Shown in pieces: positions 42,040-54,300 of a DNA stretch of 64,000 nucleotides. The translations under genes were made by a program, and so were the position numbers. The stretch covers positions 1 through 64,000 of the forward strand of contig SMOI01000068.1 in assembly GCA_008000375.1 (NCBI GenBank). Reading direction: 5' to 3'. The notes under the pieces were generated by a model. It saw only the letters and a program-made list of their open reading frames with translations, had not been told where the DNA came from and did no database searches. This stretch comes from Poteriospumella lacustris (Eukaryota > Sar > Chrysophyceae > Chromulinales > Dinobryaceae). The stretch's first letter is position 1. Each line of letters opens with the position of its first letter.

Positions 42040-42610
42040 TGGCAACGTACAACACTGTTGTCCCCTGACCCTCTCTGAGTCGCTCAAGCTGCTCACAGAA
42101 GCTAGATATGGGAAATGAGTCATGATACACACCATACACACGATTCATCACGAGCGTCATGGTCATGCCTCTGCGCCTGTGGTGGCAGTAAAAACGAAAC
42201 GTCTTGTGGGGTGAGGACAGAGTGAAACGGCCGCGGTGACACAGGGCGCGGCGGCGGCGACACGCGGAGGGAGGCTCCTCGCCGACTGCCCAGCGGCTCG
42301 GCTGCTCGTTGATCGTTGACCCAACGAAGAAGCGAGGAAGGTCAACGAGAGCCCACGAGTTGCCGTCTGGTCAAATGCGCAGCCGGATCGTCTATACCAA
42401 CGTCTCTACAGCATTGCATGGACGTAGGGGGCGCACAATCGCACGAGAACCATTGCAGACGCGGCGAACGCTCCTGATCTTTCCACATCGCCAACTGTCA
42501 GTCGTATCTTTCGCAGAAGTTACCAAACCGTCGCTCTGCTCAAATCCTCATCGCCATCTCCATCGAAGTCGGCACTTTAACCAAAAATTCCGAAGCGATC
42601 CTTTGACGAA
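42040..42610. other. Divergent promoter region
   Basis: 571 bp between the YkuD gene (minus) and the MAP kinase gene (plus). A frame at 42309-42698 overlaps the kinase start in another phase and lacks any domain. Nothing else seen. Confidence 0.4.
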
Positions 42611-44847
42611 ATGTCGCTGCAGGATGTCACGTCTGAAGCCACCGTCGCGACGGTCGTCAACGGCCACACGTTCACCATCGACCCTCGCTACATCTTGAAG
42701 GACGCGCGAATTTTGGGGAAAGGCTCGTTTGGAGTCGTCACGACAGCGTACGACTCGGTGCGCAAGATCGACATCGCCATCAAGCGCATTCGGCCGTACA
42801 GCAACGACGAGTGGGACGCGCGCCACACGCTGCGGGAGATTCGCTTGCTGAAGCTGCTCGGGCCTCATCCGAACGTACGAAACTGATGCACCTGCGGTAG
42901 TTCTGATTGTGTCTGAGCGAGGGCGCTGGCTGTTCTTAGGTGGTGACGCTGTACGAGCTGAGCCTGCACCTGCCGAAGACGGAGCTGTACATGATGATGG
43001 AGCTGATGGACTGCGACCTGCACCGCGTCATCCAGTCGAAGCAGCCCCTCACCGAGAAGCACCACAAGTGCTTCGTGAAGCAGATCCTCGAGGCGGTGCG
43101 CGCGATGCACTCGGTGGGCGTGTTCCACCGCGACCTGAAGCCGGGCAACATCCTCGTGTCCAAGGACTGCCAGATCCGCATCACCGACTTCGGCCTCGCG
43201 CGCTTCATTCACGACTCGACGCGTCAGGGCGCTAACGACCTGAACCCGATGACGGAGTACGTCGTCACGCGCTGGTACCGCTGCCCCGAGCTGCTGCTGT
43301 CGCCGAACCGGCCGTACACCGAGGCGATCGACCTGTGGTCCGTCGGCTGCATCCTCGGCGAACTGCTCAAGCGCAAGCCGCTCTTCCCCGGCAAGTCGCA
43401 CGCCAACCAGGTGCAGTTGATCTTCGAGGTGATGGGCTACCACGAGGGCCAGGACATGGGCTTCCCGCTGACGGAGGAGGCGCAGACGTTCCTCGAGAAG
43501 CGCTGTCGCTTCCGCAAACAACCCTTCGCCAAGCTGCTGCCCGACGCCAGCGCCGACGCCATTCGCATGCTCGACAGCCTCCTCACGCTGAACCCCGCGC
43601 AGCGCCCGTCGGCGACGCAGGCGCTGCAGCACGCCTTCCTCGCCGGCGCCGAGACCTTCTACGACTACGACGCCGTCGCGCTCGAGCCGCCGCCAGAGCA
43701 CTACTTCGACTTCGAGCACGAGCAGTTCTCGCTCGAGGAGCTGCGCGCGATGATCCACGACGAGGTGCGCACGGCCGCGGCGCACCAGTACGAGCGCTCG
43801 GTGCAGTCGCCGTGCGCGCGCGTGGTCCCCGCGACGGCGTCGCCGCGCCACCCCGCCGCGTCGCCCGCGGTGCTCACCAGCGCCCGCAGCGGCACCGCGA
43901 GCAGTAGCAACAGCGCGCTGAACACGGGCAGCACAGGCGGCAGCGCGCCGCTGTCGCAGCAGCCGACGATGCCGCTGCAGCGCGCCGCGCCGGCGCAGGT
44001 CGCGGCCATCAGCACGGCGCGGCCCGGCGCCGGCGGACAGCCGTCGCACGCGTCGCAGATGGAGACGAACCGCGCCATCGTGCAGGAGGCGCGGAGCCAG
44101 ATCGCGCAGTTCCTGCACCAGACGCCGCAGAGCGACGCCCCGGCGCCGTCGCAGGCGCCCGCGGGCGGCAGTCTGCTGACGGTCGTGCGCAACGAGGTCG
44201 GGCCGCCCAACACGCGCGGCCAGCGGTCGTCCGCGCCGAAGACGCCGACGCCGCAGAAGATGGACGCCATTCTGCAGAAGGACCTCGCCGTCAAGCAGCG
44301 CTTCCAGCAGGAGGCGGCCGCCGAGCCCGAGCCGCAGCAGTTCTACACCCACCACCCCCACCCGCAGTCGAGCAGCGGCCCCGCGCAGGCCGCCAATCCC
44401 TTCGCCAACCGCAGCGGCGCCAGCGGCATCGGCTACCGCGGCGCGCCCACCGCCGCCAGCGCTGCGGCGCCGAGCAGCGGCCAGGCGGCCGGTTACGGCG
44501 GCCCCAAGGCGATGAACTTCCCCGCGCTGGCGGCGAAGCTGCCGCCGGCAGCGGCGTCGCGCGCCGTTCGCAGCGGCGCCAACGCGCCCGCGCAGAGCCA
44601 CAGCAGCAGCGGCGGCGCCGGCGGCGCCAGCAACCCGCTGCGGTCACAGTCCAGCGGCAACATGTCCACGCTGGCCGCCGACGCGCAGAGCGCCGCCAAC
44701 GCGCCGCTCTCGCGCAACGCGGCGATGATGCACGCGGGCAGCAACGTGATCCAGCCGTCGGCGTCGGCCTCGGCGCTGCACGACCCGCACCAGGCGTACC
44801 TCGCCGCGCGACACGGCGGCGGCCACAGCAACTACTTCGGCTTCTAG
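42611..44847 (+). CDS. MAP kinase with TEY activation loop and long low-complexity tail
   Basis: Exons 42611-42874 and 42940-44847 with a 65-bp intron give 723 residues. The kinase domain spans about 28-340: GKGSFGVV (P-loop), AIKRIRPY (catalytic Lys), HRDLKPGN (151-158), DFG (171-173), the activation-loop dual-phosphorylation site TEY (193-195) in MTEYVVTRWYRCPELLL, and the MAPK insert with FLEKRCRFRKQPFAKLLPDA. Common-docking-type acidic residues lie near EPPPEHYFDFEHE. The 350-residue tail is rich in Ala/Gln/Ser/Gly and probably disordered. TEY with a long tail recalls the MAPK8/ERK7-like groups, but the tail gives no homology. It acts in the cytosol or nucleus. Confidence 0.93.
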
Positions 44848-44916
44848 CGCCGCCTGTAACCCCCAACTCCGACCGTGGCCATCGACACGTTACGCTTTCG
44901 CTTACACTCGACGTCG

Positions 44917-46639
44917 CTACGCGCGAGCGTCGTCGCCGTCCTCGTCCTCGTCGCCGTCCTCGTCGCCGCCGAACAGCCGGCGGAGGAAGCCCGCGATGCG
45001 GCGGCCCAGGCCACGCGGCGGCGAAGGCGGCGGCGACTCAGTCGTCGCGGCGGCCAGCGCCGCGCGCCTCCGCTGCAGTCGCTCCTGCTGCTGCGCCTTG
45101 ACGCCGCCCACGGTGAGGCCGTCGAAGCTGCGCTTCGCGAGCGGCGCCGCGTCGTCGTCTTCGTCGTCCTCGTCGGCCGCCTCGTCGTCGCTGCGGCGCG
45201 GCAGTGCCCCGCGGCCTTTGCCTCCGGCGACGTAGCGGGCGCCGCGCGATGCGTCGACTGCCGCGTCGGCGTCGGCGGCGCCGGGCCGCAGCGTCGCCAG
45301 CGCCACGTCGAGCGCCTTCGCCGGCGTCTGCGCGAACCACGACGCCGGCTGCTTGCGGCCGCGACTGGCGGCGTCGGCGGCGGCGTCGTCCTCGCCGGCC
45401 GCGCGGTAGAAGTCCGTCGAGAAGCCCGTGGCCAGCACGGTGATGGACACCTCTCCGGACGTGCGCTTGTCGTCGACGAGCGCGCCGAAGATGATGTTGG
45501 CGTCCTGGTCGACGTTCTGGTAGATGACCTCGGCGGCGGCGTGGATCTCCTGCAGCGTCATGTCCTCGCCGCCCACCACGTTGAACACGATGCCCTTCGC
45601 GCGCGCGATGGGGAAGTCCAGCAGCGGCGAGGAGATGGCGGCCATGGCCGCGTCCTGCGCGCGCGTCTTGCCCTTGCCGTGGCCGATGCCCATGAGGGCG
45701 GTGCCGGCGTTGCCCATGATGGTGCGCACGTCGGCGAAGTCGACGTTGACGAGGCCCGGCTTGACGATGATCTCGGAGATGCCCACGACGCCCTGGCGCA
45801 GGATGTCGTCGGCCACGAGGAAGGCGTCCGTCAGCGGCGTGTTCTCCGGCACGATCTGCAGCAGCTTGTCGTTGGACACGACGATCAGCGTGTCCACGCG
45901 GTCCTTCATGTTCTGGATCGCCTGCGTCGCCTGCGCCAGGCGCTTGCGGCCCTCGAAGGCGAAGGGCTTCGTCACGACGCCCACCGTGAGCGCGCCGGCC
46001 TTCTTGGCGCACTCCGCCACCACCGGCGCGGCGCCCGAGCCCGTGCCGCCGCCCATGCCGGCAGTGACGAAGACGAGGTCGGCGCCCGCCACCATCTGCG
46101 CGAGCTCCTCGCGACTCTCCTCCGCCGCCTTCGCGCCCACGTCGGGGCTGCCACCGGCGCCCAGTCCTCTGTGAACGAGACATGCATGAGAGCCAGCCAC
46201 GGCCACGTGTGGGCGGGCGGACTGCTTACCGCGACGTCGTGGCGCCGATGTTGAGTTTGTTCGGCGCGAGGCTGCGCGACAGCGCCTGCGCGTCGGTGTT
46301 GACCGTCCACATCTCCACCCCGAGCACGGCTGTTCCGCTCTCCATCATGCGGTTCACGGCGTTTCCTCCGCCACCGCCTACGCCGATAACCTTTATTCGG
46401 CAGGGCGAGCCGGAGCCCTCCGCTTGGATCACGTTGGCCGATTTGCCGTCCGGCAGTGCTGAGCGTGACAACCACTTCCAGCGGGCCCCGTGAGTCATTT
46501 TTCTGTGTTGAGGCGCATTCAACGCTGTGAAACTGAAGGAAATTTGAAGAATGGCGAGCAGCAGAGCGAGAATCGCCAGCATCGTCGACGGTCTCGAGGC
46601 CCGCGAAGTCCTCAAACGGAGCGAGCCCGCGCCTGACAT
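44917..46639 (-). CDS. ftsZ: Plastid-division GTPase FtsZ
   Basis: Exons 46639-46230 and 46168-44917 with a 61-bp intron give 553 residues from ATG 46639; a second start at 46582 (MLAILALL) would also keep the leader. The N-terminus is a hydrophobic signal peptide ending ...LQISFS followed by [11 protein letters not shown]: Phe after the cleavage site, as in FabI, so import into a complex plastid is expected. The GTPase part has [25 protein letters not shown], the tubulin signature GGGTGSG (176-182), [23 protein letters not shown] and the [11 protein letters not shown] segment. A 150-residue acidic and basic variable tail ends in Asp/Glu repeats. FtsZ forms the ring inside the dividing plastid. 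It converges with the MAP kinase gene. Confidence 0.95.
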
Positions 46640-47074
46640 TTCTTTCGCTGACACAGCTTCAACCGATTGGCCTGAGTATGTGGTGTGAATGCGCCTCCTC
46701 CAGCGTCCGACCGAAGCACAGAAAGGATCAACGAGCGACGAGCGACGCGACGAGCGACGAGCGCGTCGCGTCCTCGTCGCGGCGCTTTGAATCGCCCACA
46801 CGGACGGACGCAACAGAAGTCCGACGGACCGCGGGAGCCATCCCACAACTACCAGTCGTCGTCACCATGTCGTCATCGTCATCATGTCCTATTGTCATTC
46901 GTCGTCGTCGTCGTCGTCGTCGTCTTCGTCGTCAGTGGCGGAGGCGGCGGCGGGCGTCCTCCGTCCACCTCCGAGGGCTGCACATGCGGGGCGGTCTGTT
47001 TTCACGTGGTACACACACGCGCACCTTGATCAGAGCCAATAGAGGAGAGGGCAGTCAGTTAGAGAGCGGGTGCG
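46640..47074. other. Spacer upstream of ftsZ with GTC microsatellite
   Basis: 435 bp between the nucleotide-sugar transporter stop and the ftsZ start, both on the minus strand. It contains GAGCGACGA repeats (46732-46770) and a (GTC)n/(TCG)n run at about 46900-46932. No gene recognised. Confidence 0.45.
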
Positions 47075-48106
47075 CTACGCCTTCACGACGGACGATTCGC
47101 CGGCCGCGCTGCCGCTGGGCGCGCTCGAGTCTTTGCCGTTCGAGACAGAGCCGGCCCCTGGCTGGTAGCCATACAAGTAAACAGAGACGAGCACCACCAA
47201 GCTGCCGAACACGAAGGCGGAGTTGATGGTGATGTCGTGGAAGTAGACGGCGGAGATCAGCGCGGACATGATGATCGACAGCGACGTCGCGAAGCCCTTC
47301 AACACGTTGTCCGCGTACTTCACGACCATGGCTACCAGCAGCCCACCAGCGGCTTGAAGGACGACGACCACCCACACCCACGAGTTGTAGCCGGCGAAGA
47401 ACCCTCGTTCAGAGATCACCGCGCCGTCGCGAGCGTAGCACGAGAGCGCGGATATGGCGATGCCGATCACAGACAGCTGAATGTTGCGGAGCCAGATCGA
47501 TGCCTTCGAAGATTTAAGCACCATTTCGAAATAGACGCCAGCGAAGCCGCTGGTCAGACACGAGAACATCACCGACACGAGGCCAGCGATGGAGTTGGCC
47601 TTGTCCGCCTCCGACGAAGATTGCTGCGACAGTTGCACTAATGCCACGCCCACAGCCAGGGCTAATATTGAGAACCACTGCAGGCCAGAAATGCGCTTCG
47701 CAAGAAGAAGCACTGAGAAGAGCGCGGTGGTTATGATCTTCATTTGGTACAGAACCTGGAAGACCGGCGCAGACAGACAGGACATGGAGAAGTACTGCAG
47801 AGAGTTTTGCACCGTGTACAGGAAAGAGGGGACCATTAATTTGAAGAAGTCCGCTTTGTTCTCCACAAACTCCTGGTGAAGAATGCGCAGGAACTCAGAT
47901 TGATTCCTCTTCGCGTCGTCTCGGTAACAAAGGAAGGACGAAATCGCCAGCTTCAGGACTTCAGCAGAAAGAACAGCGGTACTCGTGATGTATCGTTTCT
48001 GTGGATCACCTGCGGCCATGATTAACGTGTATCTCATGGCGATTGCGAGGCCGCTGTTCTGCACGATCAGCGATATGAGCGCCACCCACTTCAGATCAAG
48101 AGTCAT
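47075..48106 (-). CDS. Golgi nucleotide-sugar transporter (SLC35A-like)
   Basis: Single-exon protein of 343 residues with about ten transmembrane segments. Family marks: LISLIVQNSGLAIAMRYT at the start, STAVLSAEVLKLAIS, VPSFLYTVQNSLQYFSMSCLSAPVFQVLYQMKI (the characteristic YTVQN..L), KRISGLQWFSILAL.VGVALVQL, SGFAGVYFEMVLKSS..SIWLRNIQLS and VKYADNVLKGFATSLSII. These are typical of SLC35A carriers, which exchange UDP-galactose, UDP-GlcNAc or CMP-sialic acid for the nucleoside monophosphate in the Golgi. Which sugar is carried cannot be read from sequence. The C-terminal tail is short and Ser-rich. Confidence 0.93.
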   Translation of the reverse strand: MTLDLKWVALISLIVQNSGLAIAMRYTLIMAAGDPQKRYITSTAVLSAEVLKLAISSFLCYRDDAKRNQSEFLRILHQEFVENKADFFKLMVPSFLYTVQNSLQYFSMSCLSAPVFQVLYQMKIITTALFSVLLLAKRISGLQWFSILALAVGVALVQLSQQSSSEADKANSIAGLVSVMFSCLTSGFAGVYFEMVLKSSKASIWLRNIQLSVIGIAISALSCYARDGAVISERGFFAGYNSWVWVVVVLQAAGGLLVAMVVKYADNVLKGFATSLSIIMSALISAVYFHDITINSAFVFGSLVVLVSVYLYGYQPGAGSVSNGKDSSAPSGSAAGESSVVKA

Positions 48107-48841
48107 TTTGGGCCGAGGAGAGACCTTATCGACCGATTAGATACGAAAAAGAGAAAGACGATGGCGAGGTTCCTTCCCCTGGCAAGGTTGTACTGTTCTG
48201 TTCGCTGTCAATCAACAGGCAGCGGTTCCGATCGGATCAACTGCTGCGCTGCTGCGGCAGCTGAGCGCAGACTCTGTGTATCTGTGGGTTTGTGTATCTG
48301 TGGGTTTGTGTATCTGTGGGTTTGTGTATCTGTATCTATGTCGGTTTTTGTATCTGTACTACTACGTGTAACAAAGCTGATTTCAGTTGTTCAGACCTAC
48401 AACGAACGTTACATCTACCACTACAATCACCGCAGGTATTTCATTCAAATATTTTCGCTTGTGATGTAAACACTGGACTCAGTGACAGGGTTGAGTCGAA
48501 TCTTCTCACTGTTACCTACAGTAGGGAAGCCTTTCGGTGGTGTCAGTTGTTCTGTTCGCAGAATACATGGCAGGGACGTCGCGTGGCGCTCGCTAAGTGC
48601 AACATATGCTTCCGGTTACCAAAGGCCGACCAGCAGACCCATTTGGGATATTTGCATTTGCATTTGGGGAGACTGGGGAAGTGGGCGCCGTGTCGCATCC
48701 GCCGCCGCTGCGGCGCGTGCTCGTCGTTGAGGTTGAAATGCCCGCGAGACCTGAACCAACCATACCGACACTATAAGGGGTAGGGTGAGCCACAAGGAGG
48801 CATCAGACACATTCTCTCAAGAGTTAGCCGCCTCTGACATT
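48107..48841. other. Divergent spacer with TGTGTATCTGTGGGTT tandem
   Basis: 735 bp between the SLC35 gene (minus) and the sugar porter (plus). A 16-bp unit TGTGTATCTGTGGGTT is repeated about four times at 48275-48340. A frame starting MARFLPLARLYC (48161-48469) runs into this tandem and is judged fortuitous. Confidence 0.5.
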
Positions 48842-50738
48842 ATGGGCAGCGCGAAGGAGCAGGACAACAGCATCCCGCTGTCCATGTGGACAGCGGTGTT
48901 GCTCATCGCGACGCAATCTTTCCTGTTCGGATACTGTTTCTCGTCGCTGAATCCTTGTTTGGTAACGGGAAGTAACAATAGTGGTTCAGACTGTTACAGC
49001 GGGGCTGATGACTGCCCCAAAGGGTCGATCTACAACGATTTGAACCTGTCGACCAGTGAGTACCCACAACGGTAGATCTTTTATTCGCGACTTTCTGATC
49101 ACGACTTGTTGCATTCGTAGTCGAGGCTCAAACAGCGACGTCTTTGACCGTTGCAGGTGGTTGGGTGGGCTGTATGATCGGCAGCTACCCCGCGGAGAAG
49201 TACGGGCGCAAGCTCACCATGCTGGCCAACAACTTGTTCTTCATCGTCGGCTCGGCGATGGCCGCCTCGGGCAACTTGACCGCCCTGTTCATCGGGCGAT
49301 TTATCCTCGGCCTCGGTGTCGGCATCGTGTCCGTAGTGTGCCCCGTCTTGTTGTCCGAGATCGCCCCCGAGGCCTCCAGAGGCGTGATCACCACGTTCCA
49401 CCAGGTGCGTCTGTCCGATGGCCCTTTTCGCACTGCCTCTGACCGACCGCCTCGCCCGATTTCTTGTAGCTGATGCTCACGGTGGCCATTTTCATGGTCA
49501 ACATCATCGGCTTCGGCTTCGTGACCTACGTGTCGCACGGCTGGCAGTACGTGCAGGGCTTGGCCATCGTGCCGGCGCTGTTCATGCTGGCGCTGCATTC
49601 GTACATCCCTGAGTCTCCCAAGTGGCTCATCGCCCACGCCACGGGCCCATTCACGTCGGCCTCTTTCTCCGCCACGAAGAATCCGCTCAACGGAGACCCC
49701 GACACGTCGCTGACGAACCCCGAGTTTGCCCACGACGCTCGCGAGCGCCGCCTGTCCTCGTCGGGCACCTCCGCCGCCTCCGACGCGTTCTTCAAGCGCG
49801 CCCAGGACACGCTCCGTCGCTTGCGCAATGAAAACTGGGACGTAGACGCCGAGTTCCACGCCTTGGTGGCGGAGAACCAGAAGCAGTCGCGCGGCGCGGG
49901 CGACGACCAGCCCGTGTCGTGGTCGGAGGTCTTCGCCTGCCGCGAGGCCATGTTCATCGGCTGCGGCCTGCTCTTCTTCCAGGCGTTCACGGGCATCAAC
50001 ACGGTCGTGTTCTACTCCACGACCATCTTCTCGCTCGCGGGCTTCTCGCAGGCCATCATCGGCTCCGCGTGCTGGTCGCTGCTCAACGTGATCATGACCG
50101 GCGTCGCCGCGCACCTCATCGACTCCGCCGGGCGCCGTGTGCTGCTGCTGCGCGGAACGTGCGTCATGTTGGCCGCCCTGATCGTCTTGGCGGCCGTGCT
50201 GCTGTCGGACCACATTTCCGAGAAGACGCAGGGCGACATCGCGGTGGCGGCCGTGCTGGTCTACGTGGCGGGCTTCGCGGTGTCGCTCGGCGCCGTCCCG
50301 TGGACCATCATCTCCGAGATCATGCCCACGCGGCCCCGCGTGAAGGCCGTGTCGCTGTTCTTGTCCATCAACTGGGGCGCGAACCTGCTCATCGGTCTGC
50401 TGACGCTGACGGCCATCGACAGCCTGGGCGGCGTGAAGAGCGGCATGGACGACGACGCGCAGGCCAAGGCCGAGACCAAGGGCGTCGGCTACCTGTACCT
50501 CATCTTCGGCGTCTTGACCGCTCTGTGCATCGTCTTCGTGCAAGTGTTGGTCCCTGAAACGAAAGGTTCGTGACGCGCACCGCTGCGTTCTGGTCGCCGC
50601 CGCGACTCTCACCCCTCACCCGCTGTCCTCGTAGGCAAGTCCCCCGACCAGCTGAGCAAGCCGCTGCTGAACGCGACGGCCGACGGCCACGACGAGACCG
50701 AGTCGCTAGTCACGCAGCACCAGAAGTCGTACGCGTAG
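48842..50738 (+). CDS. Sugar porter of the major facilitator superfamily (GLUT/SLC2 type)
   Basis: Four exons (48842-49055, 49121-49404, 49470-50565, 50635-50738; introns 65, 65 and 69 bp) give 565 residues. The first ATG (48842) starts MGSAKEQDNS. Twelve transmembrane segments are expected. Sugar-porter marks: LLIATQSFLFGYCFSSLN, GWVGCMIGSYPAEKYGRKLT (GxxxD/E-R/K loop), GRFILGLGVGIVSVVCPVLLSEIAPEASRG (helix 4-5 signature), IPESPKWL, QAFTGINTVVFYSTTIF (helix 7 QxxxGxN..YY-like), SAGRRVLLL, GAVPWTIISEIMPTRPR and the final VPETKGKSPDQL (PETKG), split by the last intron. Substrate sugar unknown. A 70-residue Ser/Asp-rich insertion sits in the central loop. Confidence 0.93.
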
Positions 50739-51327
50739 AGCGTCGCCGGCCGTCTCCCAGTCGCTTGCAGTGTGTCCCGCCGGCTGCGGAGGGCGGCACA
50801 TGGCGCACACATCGCAGGCCGCCGTCTCGTGGCCTGTCGCCTCTGTAACTCACCGCTCTGTCTCGTCACGTCGTTGTGCGATTGGTCTACATTCCCACAG
50901 GACTACATGCCAATTCACGCGAGAAGGAGAACACAGGACACGTCACGGCGAGGGGCAAGGGCGAGGTCGGCGGGGAGCGGGGAGAGAGAGGCGGATCAGT
51001 GTTCTTCTGGGAGTCTGGGCACCTGGGCCACAGGGAGGAAGGTGACCAGCGACGAGGTGACGACGACGGAGAGACCAAGACCGTCACCGTCACCGTCACA
51101 GAGGCAGAGGCAGCGGACAGTGACGTACACCGAAGTGCAGGCCCGCACTCCCGCAGTCGCCGCTGGCCACGTCGCGACGTCTTCGCTCTTCGCTACCTGC
51201 GTCGACAAAGGGTCGCCATCTCGTCGATGCTCCGCGAAGGAGGTCGAGTCAGAATCTAATTCAAGGCGCGTGGAGGACCGAGACTGTTTCCGAGCAGAAT
51301 TCTTAGAGGAGACCCAACCGCGTGAAA
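50739..51327. other. Intergenic region
   Basis: 589 bp between two plus-strand genes. There is a purine-rich GGGGAGCGGGGAGAGAG stretch near 50972-50990 and a CACCGTCACCGTCACCGTCA tandem near 51080-51100. No gene recognised. Confidence 0.4.
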
Positions 51328-54300
51328 ATGGGACTCACTTCATCAGCTCCACAGCCAGGATCCAAGCGGCTTGGATATGTACCCGCTGTTATGAGAATTC
51401 TTCCCAACGCGGAGTCCACGAGCGACAGAAAACACAGGAAAGGCGACAAGGTACTGGTGATCGGTGCTGGGTGCGCCGGGCTGGGCGCCGCTTGGCATCT
51501 GAACCGGGCGGGCGTCGACGTCACCCTGTACGAGTCTTTGGACAAGCTCGGCGGACACGCAAACACCATCACAGGTAAGCGCTTTCGTCGGTCGCCGATC
51601 TGTCTGACGGCCGCGAGCTGACGAGTTCTCGTGGCAGTGGACGGCGTCGACGTGGACACCGGATTCATGGTGTACAACACCCTCAACTACCCCAACCTCT
51701 GCGCCTTCTTCGAGGAGGTGGGCGTTGAGGGACAGCCCACGACGATGGGCTTCTCGGTGTCGATGGACGACGGCGCGCTGGAGTGGTGCTCGGACTCGCT
51801 GTCCGGCCTCCTGGCGACGCCGGCCAACGCGTGGAACCCTCGCTTCTACGGCATGTTCCGCGACATCTTCCGCTTCAACGAAGAGGCCCTGCGGCTCCTG
51901 AGCTTGCCCGAGACCGACGCGTCGCGAAACGTGACGGTGCGCGTGTTCTTGGCGGAGAAGCGCCTGTCGGACGCGTTCCGCGACCTGTACCTGGTGCCGA
52001 TGACGGCGGCGATCTGGAGCGCGACCGCCGAGGACATCCTCAACTTCCCCGCCGTCACGCTCTTCACCTTCCTCCACAAGTAAGTCTCGTCGCCGTCGCC
52101 TCGCCCGCACCGCCGCGCCGGCTCACGCCCCGACCGCCCCGTCCACAGCCACCTGCTGCTGCAGGTCAGCGCGCACATCGACTGGATGACGCCCAAGGGC
52201 CGCAGCTGCGAGTACGTCGCGAAGGTCGCCGCAGAGCTCGGCGACCGCGCCAAGTGCAACAAAGAGATCGTGTCGCTGCGCCGGCAGAGCGACGGCAGCG
52301 GCCGCTGGCAGACGACCGTCGTCGACGCGCGCGGCGTCGAGGAGACCTTCGACGCCGTCGTCTTCGGTACGCCGCCCCTGCACCGCCCGCCGCGCCTGCC
52401 GCCTCGTTGCTCACCCTTTTGTTCGCTTCACGCACAGCCTGCCACCCAGACCAAGCGCTGCGCGTCTTGGGCGACGCGGCGACGGAGGACGAGCGGAAGT
52501 GGCTCGGGCAGTTCCGCTACGCCGACAACGACACCTACCTGCACTGGGACGAGGCGCTCATGCCGCGCAGCAAGGCGGCGTGGACCTCGTGGAACTACCT
52601 CGGCTCCAGCCAGGACGCCCACGCGGCGCAGGGCCGCCCCGTCTTCGTCACCTACTGGCTCAACAAGCTGCAGGCGCTCGCCCACCCGACGAAGAACGTC
52701 CTCGTGTCGCTGAACCCGACGCGCGCGCCCGACCCGGCGAAGACCTGGCGCAAGATCAGCTACGCCCACCCGCAGTTCTCGCCCGAGTCGGTGCGCGCGC
52801 AGAGGGGCGTGGCGCGCGAGCTGCAGGGCCGCCAGCAGACGTACTTCTGCGGCGCGTGGATGGGCTACGGCTTCCACGAGGACGGCTTCCGCTCGGGCAT
52901 CGAGGTGGCCATGGCCCTCTCGGGCGTGCCCGTGCCCTGGGTCGCCAAGTGGGGTCAGCAGGCGATGATCCCGGCACCGAAGACCGCGCTGGCGCAGACG
53001 GCGCAGGCCTCGCCGCTGCAGCTCGTCGGCCGCGTCGTCGCCGCGCCGCTGGCGCTGACGTTCGAGCGCTTCTGCCGCGCGCAGCTGGTGGCCTTCCTGC
53101 GCCGCGGCTTCGAGAAGGGCCGCCTGACGCTGCTGCTGCCGAACGGAGAGGCGCCCATCGTGCTGCAGGGCCGCCTGCCGGGCCAAGACGTCGCCGTGCA
53201 GGTGCGGCAGTCGCAGTTCTTCGTGCGCCTCGCGCTGGAGGCGGATCTGGGTCTGGCGCGGTCGTACGTCGCGGGCGAGTGGGAGGTGGCGCACACGGGG
53301 CCGCACGCCGACGGGCTGACGCGGCTGCTGCAGCTGCTGCTGGACAACATGCCCACGGGCCAGACGAAGACGTCGGGCGGCTTCGACGCGTCGCAGATGG
53401 TGACGGCCTGGCTGGGCTCGGCGCTGAACGCGCTCTGGTTCCGCTGGTCGATGGACAACAGCATCGCCAACTCGCGCTCCCACATCCACGCGGTAAGCTC
53501 TCTCGTCGCTCTCTCTCTCGCTGCCCACCGCCTCCGCCCGCAGCGCCTCTGACCGCCGCCGTGTCCGTCCCGCAGCACTACGACCTGTCGAACGCGCTGT
53601 TCGAGCTGTTCCTCGACCGCGAGCACATGATGTATAGCAGCGCGCTCTTCGAGACGCGGCTGGAGCGGGACGCCCAGACCGGCCGCGAGACCGTGCGCTT
53701 CGTCGACTCGCTGGAGCGCGCGCAGCTGCGCAAGATCGACGCGCTGCTGGAGCGCCTCGAGCCGCTGACACCTGCGATGGAGCTGCTCGACGTGGGCTTC
53801 GGCTGGGGCGGCATCTGCATCCGCGCGGCGGAGAAGTACGGCTGCCGCGTCACGGGCATCACGCTGTCCACCGAGCAGAAGGCGCTCGCGGAGGAGAAGG
53901 TGCGCGCCAAGAACCTGCAGCACCTGGTGTCCTTCGAGCTGGTGGACTACCGCCTCTTCGCCGCGCGGCCGGGCAACCAGAAGCGCTTCGCCCGCGTCGT
54001 GTCCTGCGAGATGATCGAGGCCGTCGGCCACAACTACCTGGGCTCGTTCTTCGCGGCGGTGGAGGCGCTGCTGGCCGTCGACGGCCTCTTCGTCATGCAG
54101 GCGATCACGATGCCCGACTCGCGCTACCCCGCGTACGTGCGCACGGCCGACTTCATCAAGACGATGATCTTCCCCGGCGGCTGCTGCCCGTCGCTGGCCG
54201 CGCTGCTCGCCGCGATGGCCGAGAACTCGTCGCTGCACATGGACAACGCCACCAACACCAACATCCACTACGCGGAGACCCTGCGTCGCTGGCGCTACCG

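Noticed and set aside
48161-48469. Plus-strand frame starting MARFLPLARLYC, resembling a mitochondrial presequence
   Set aside because: After 40 residues it runs through a 16-bp tandem repeat, and there is no domain; it lies in the promoter region of the sugar porter.
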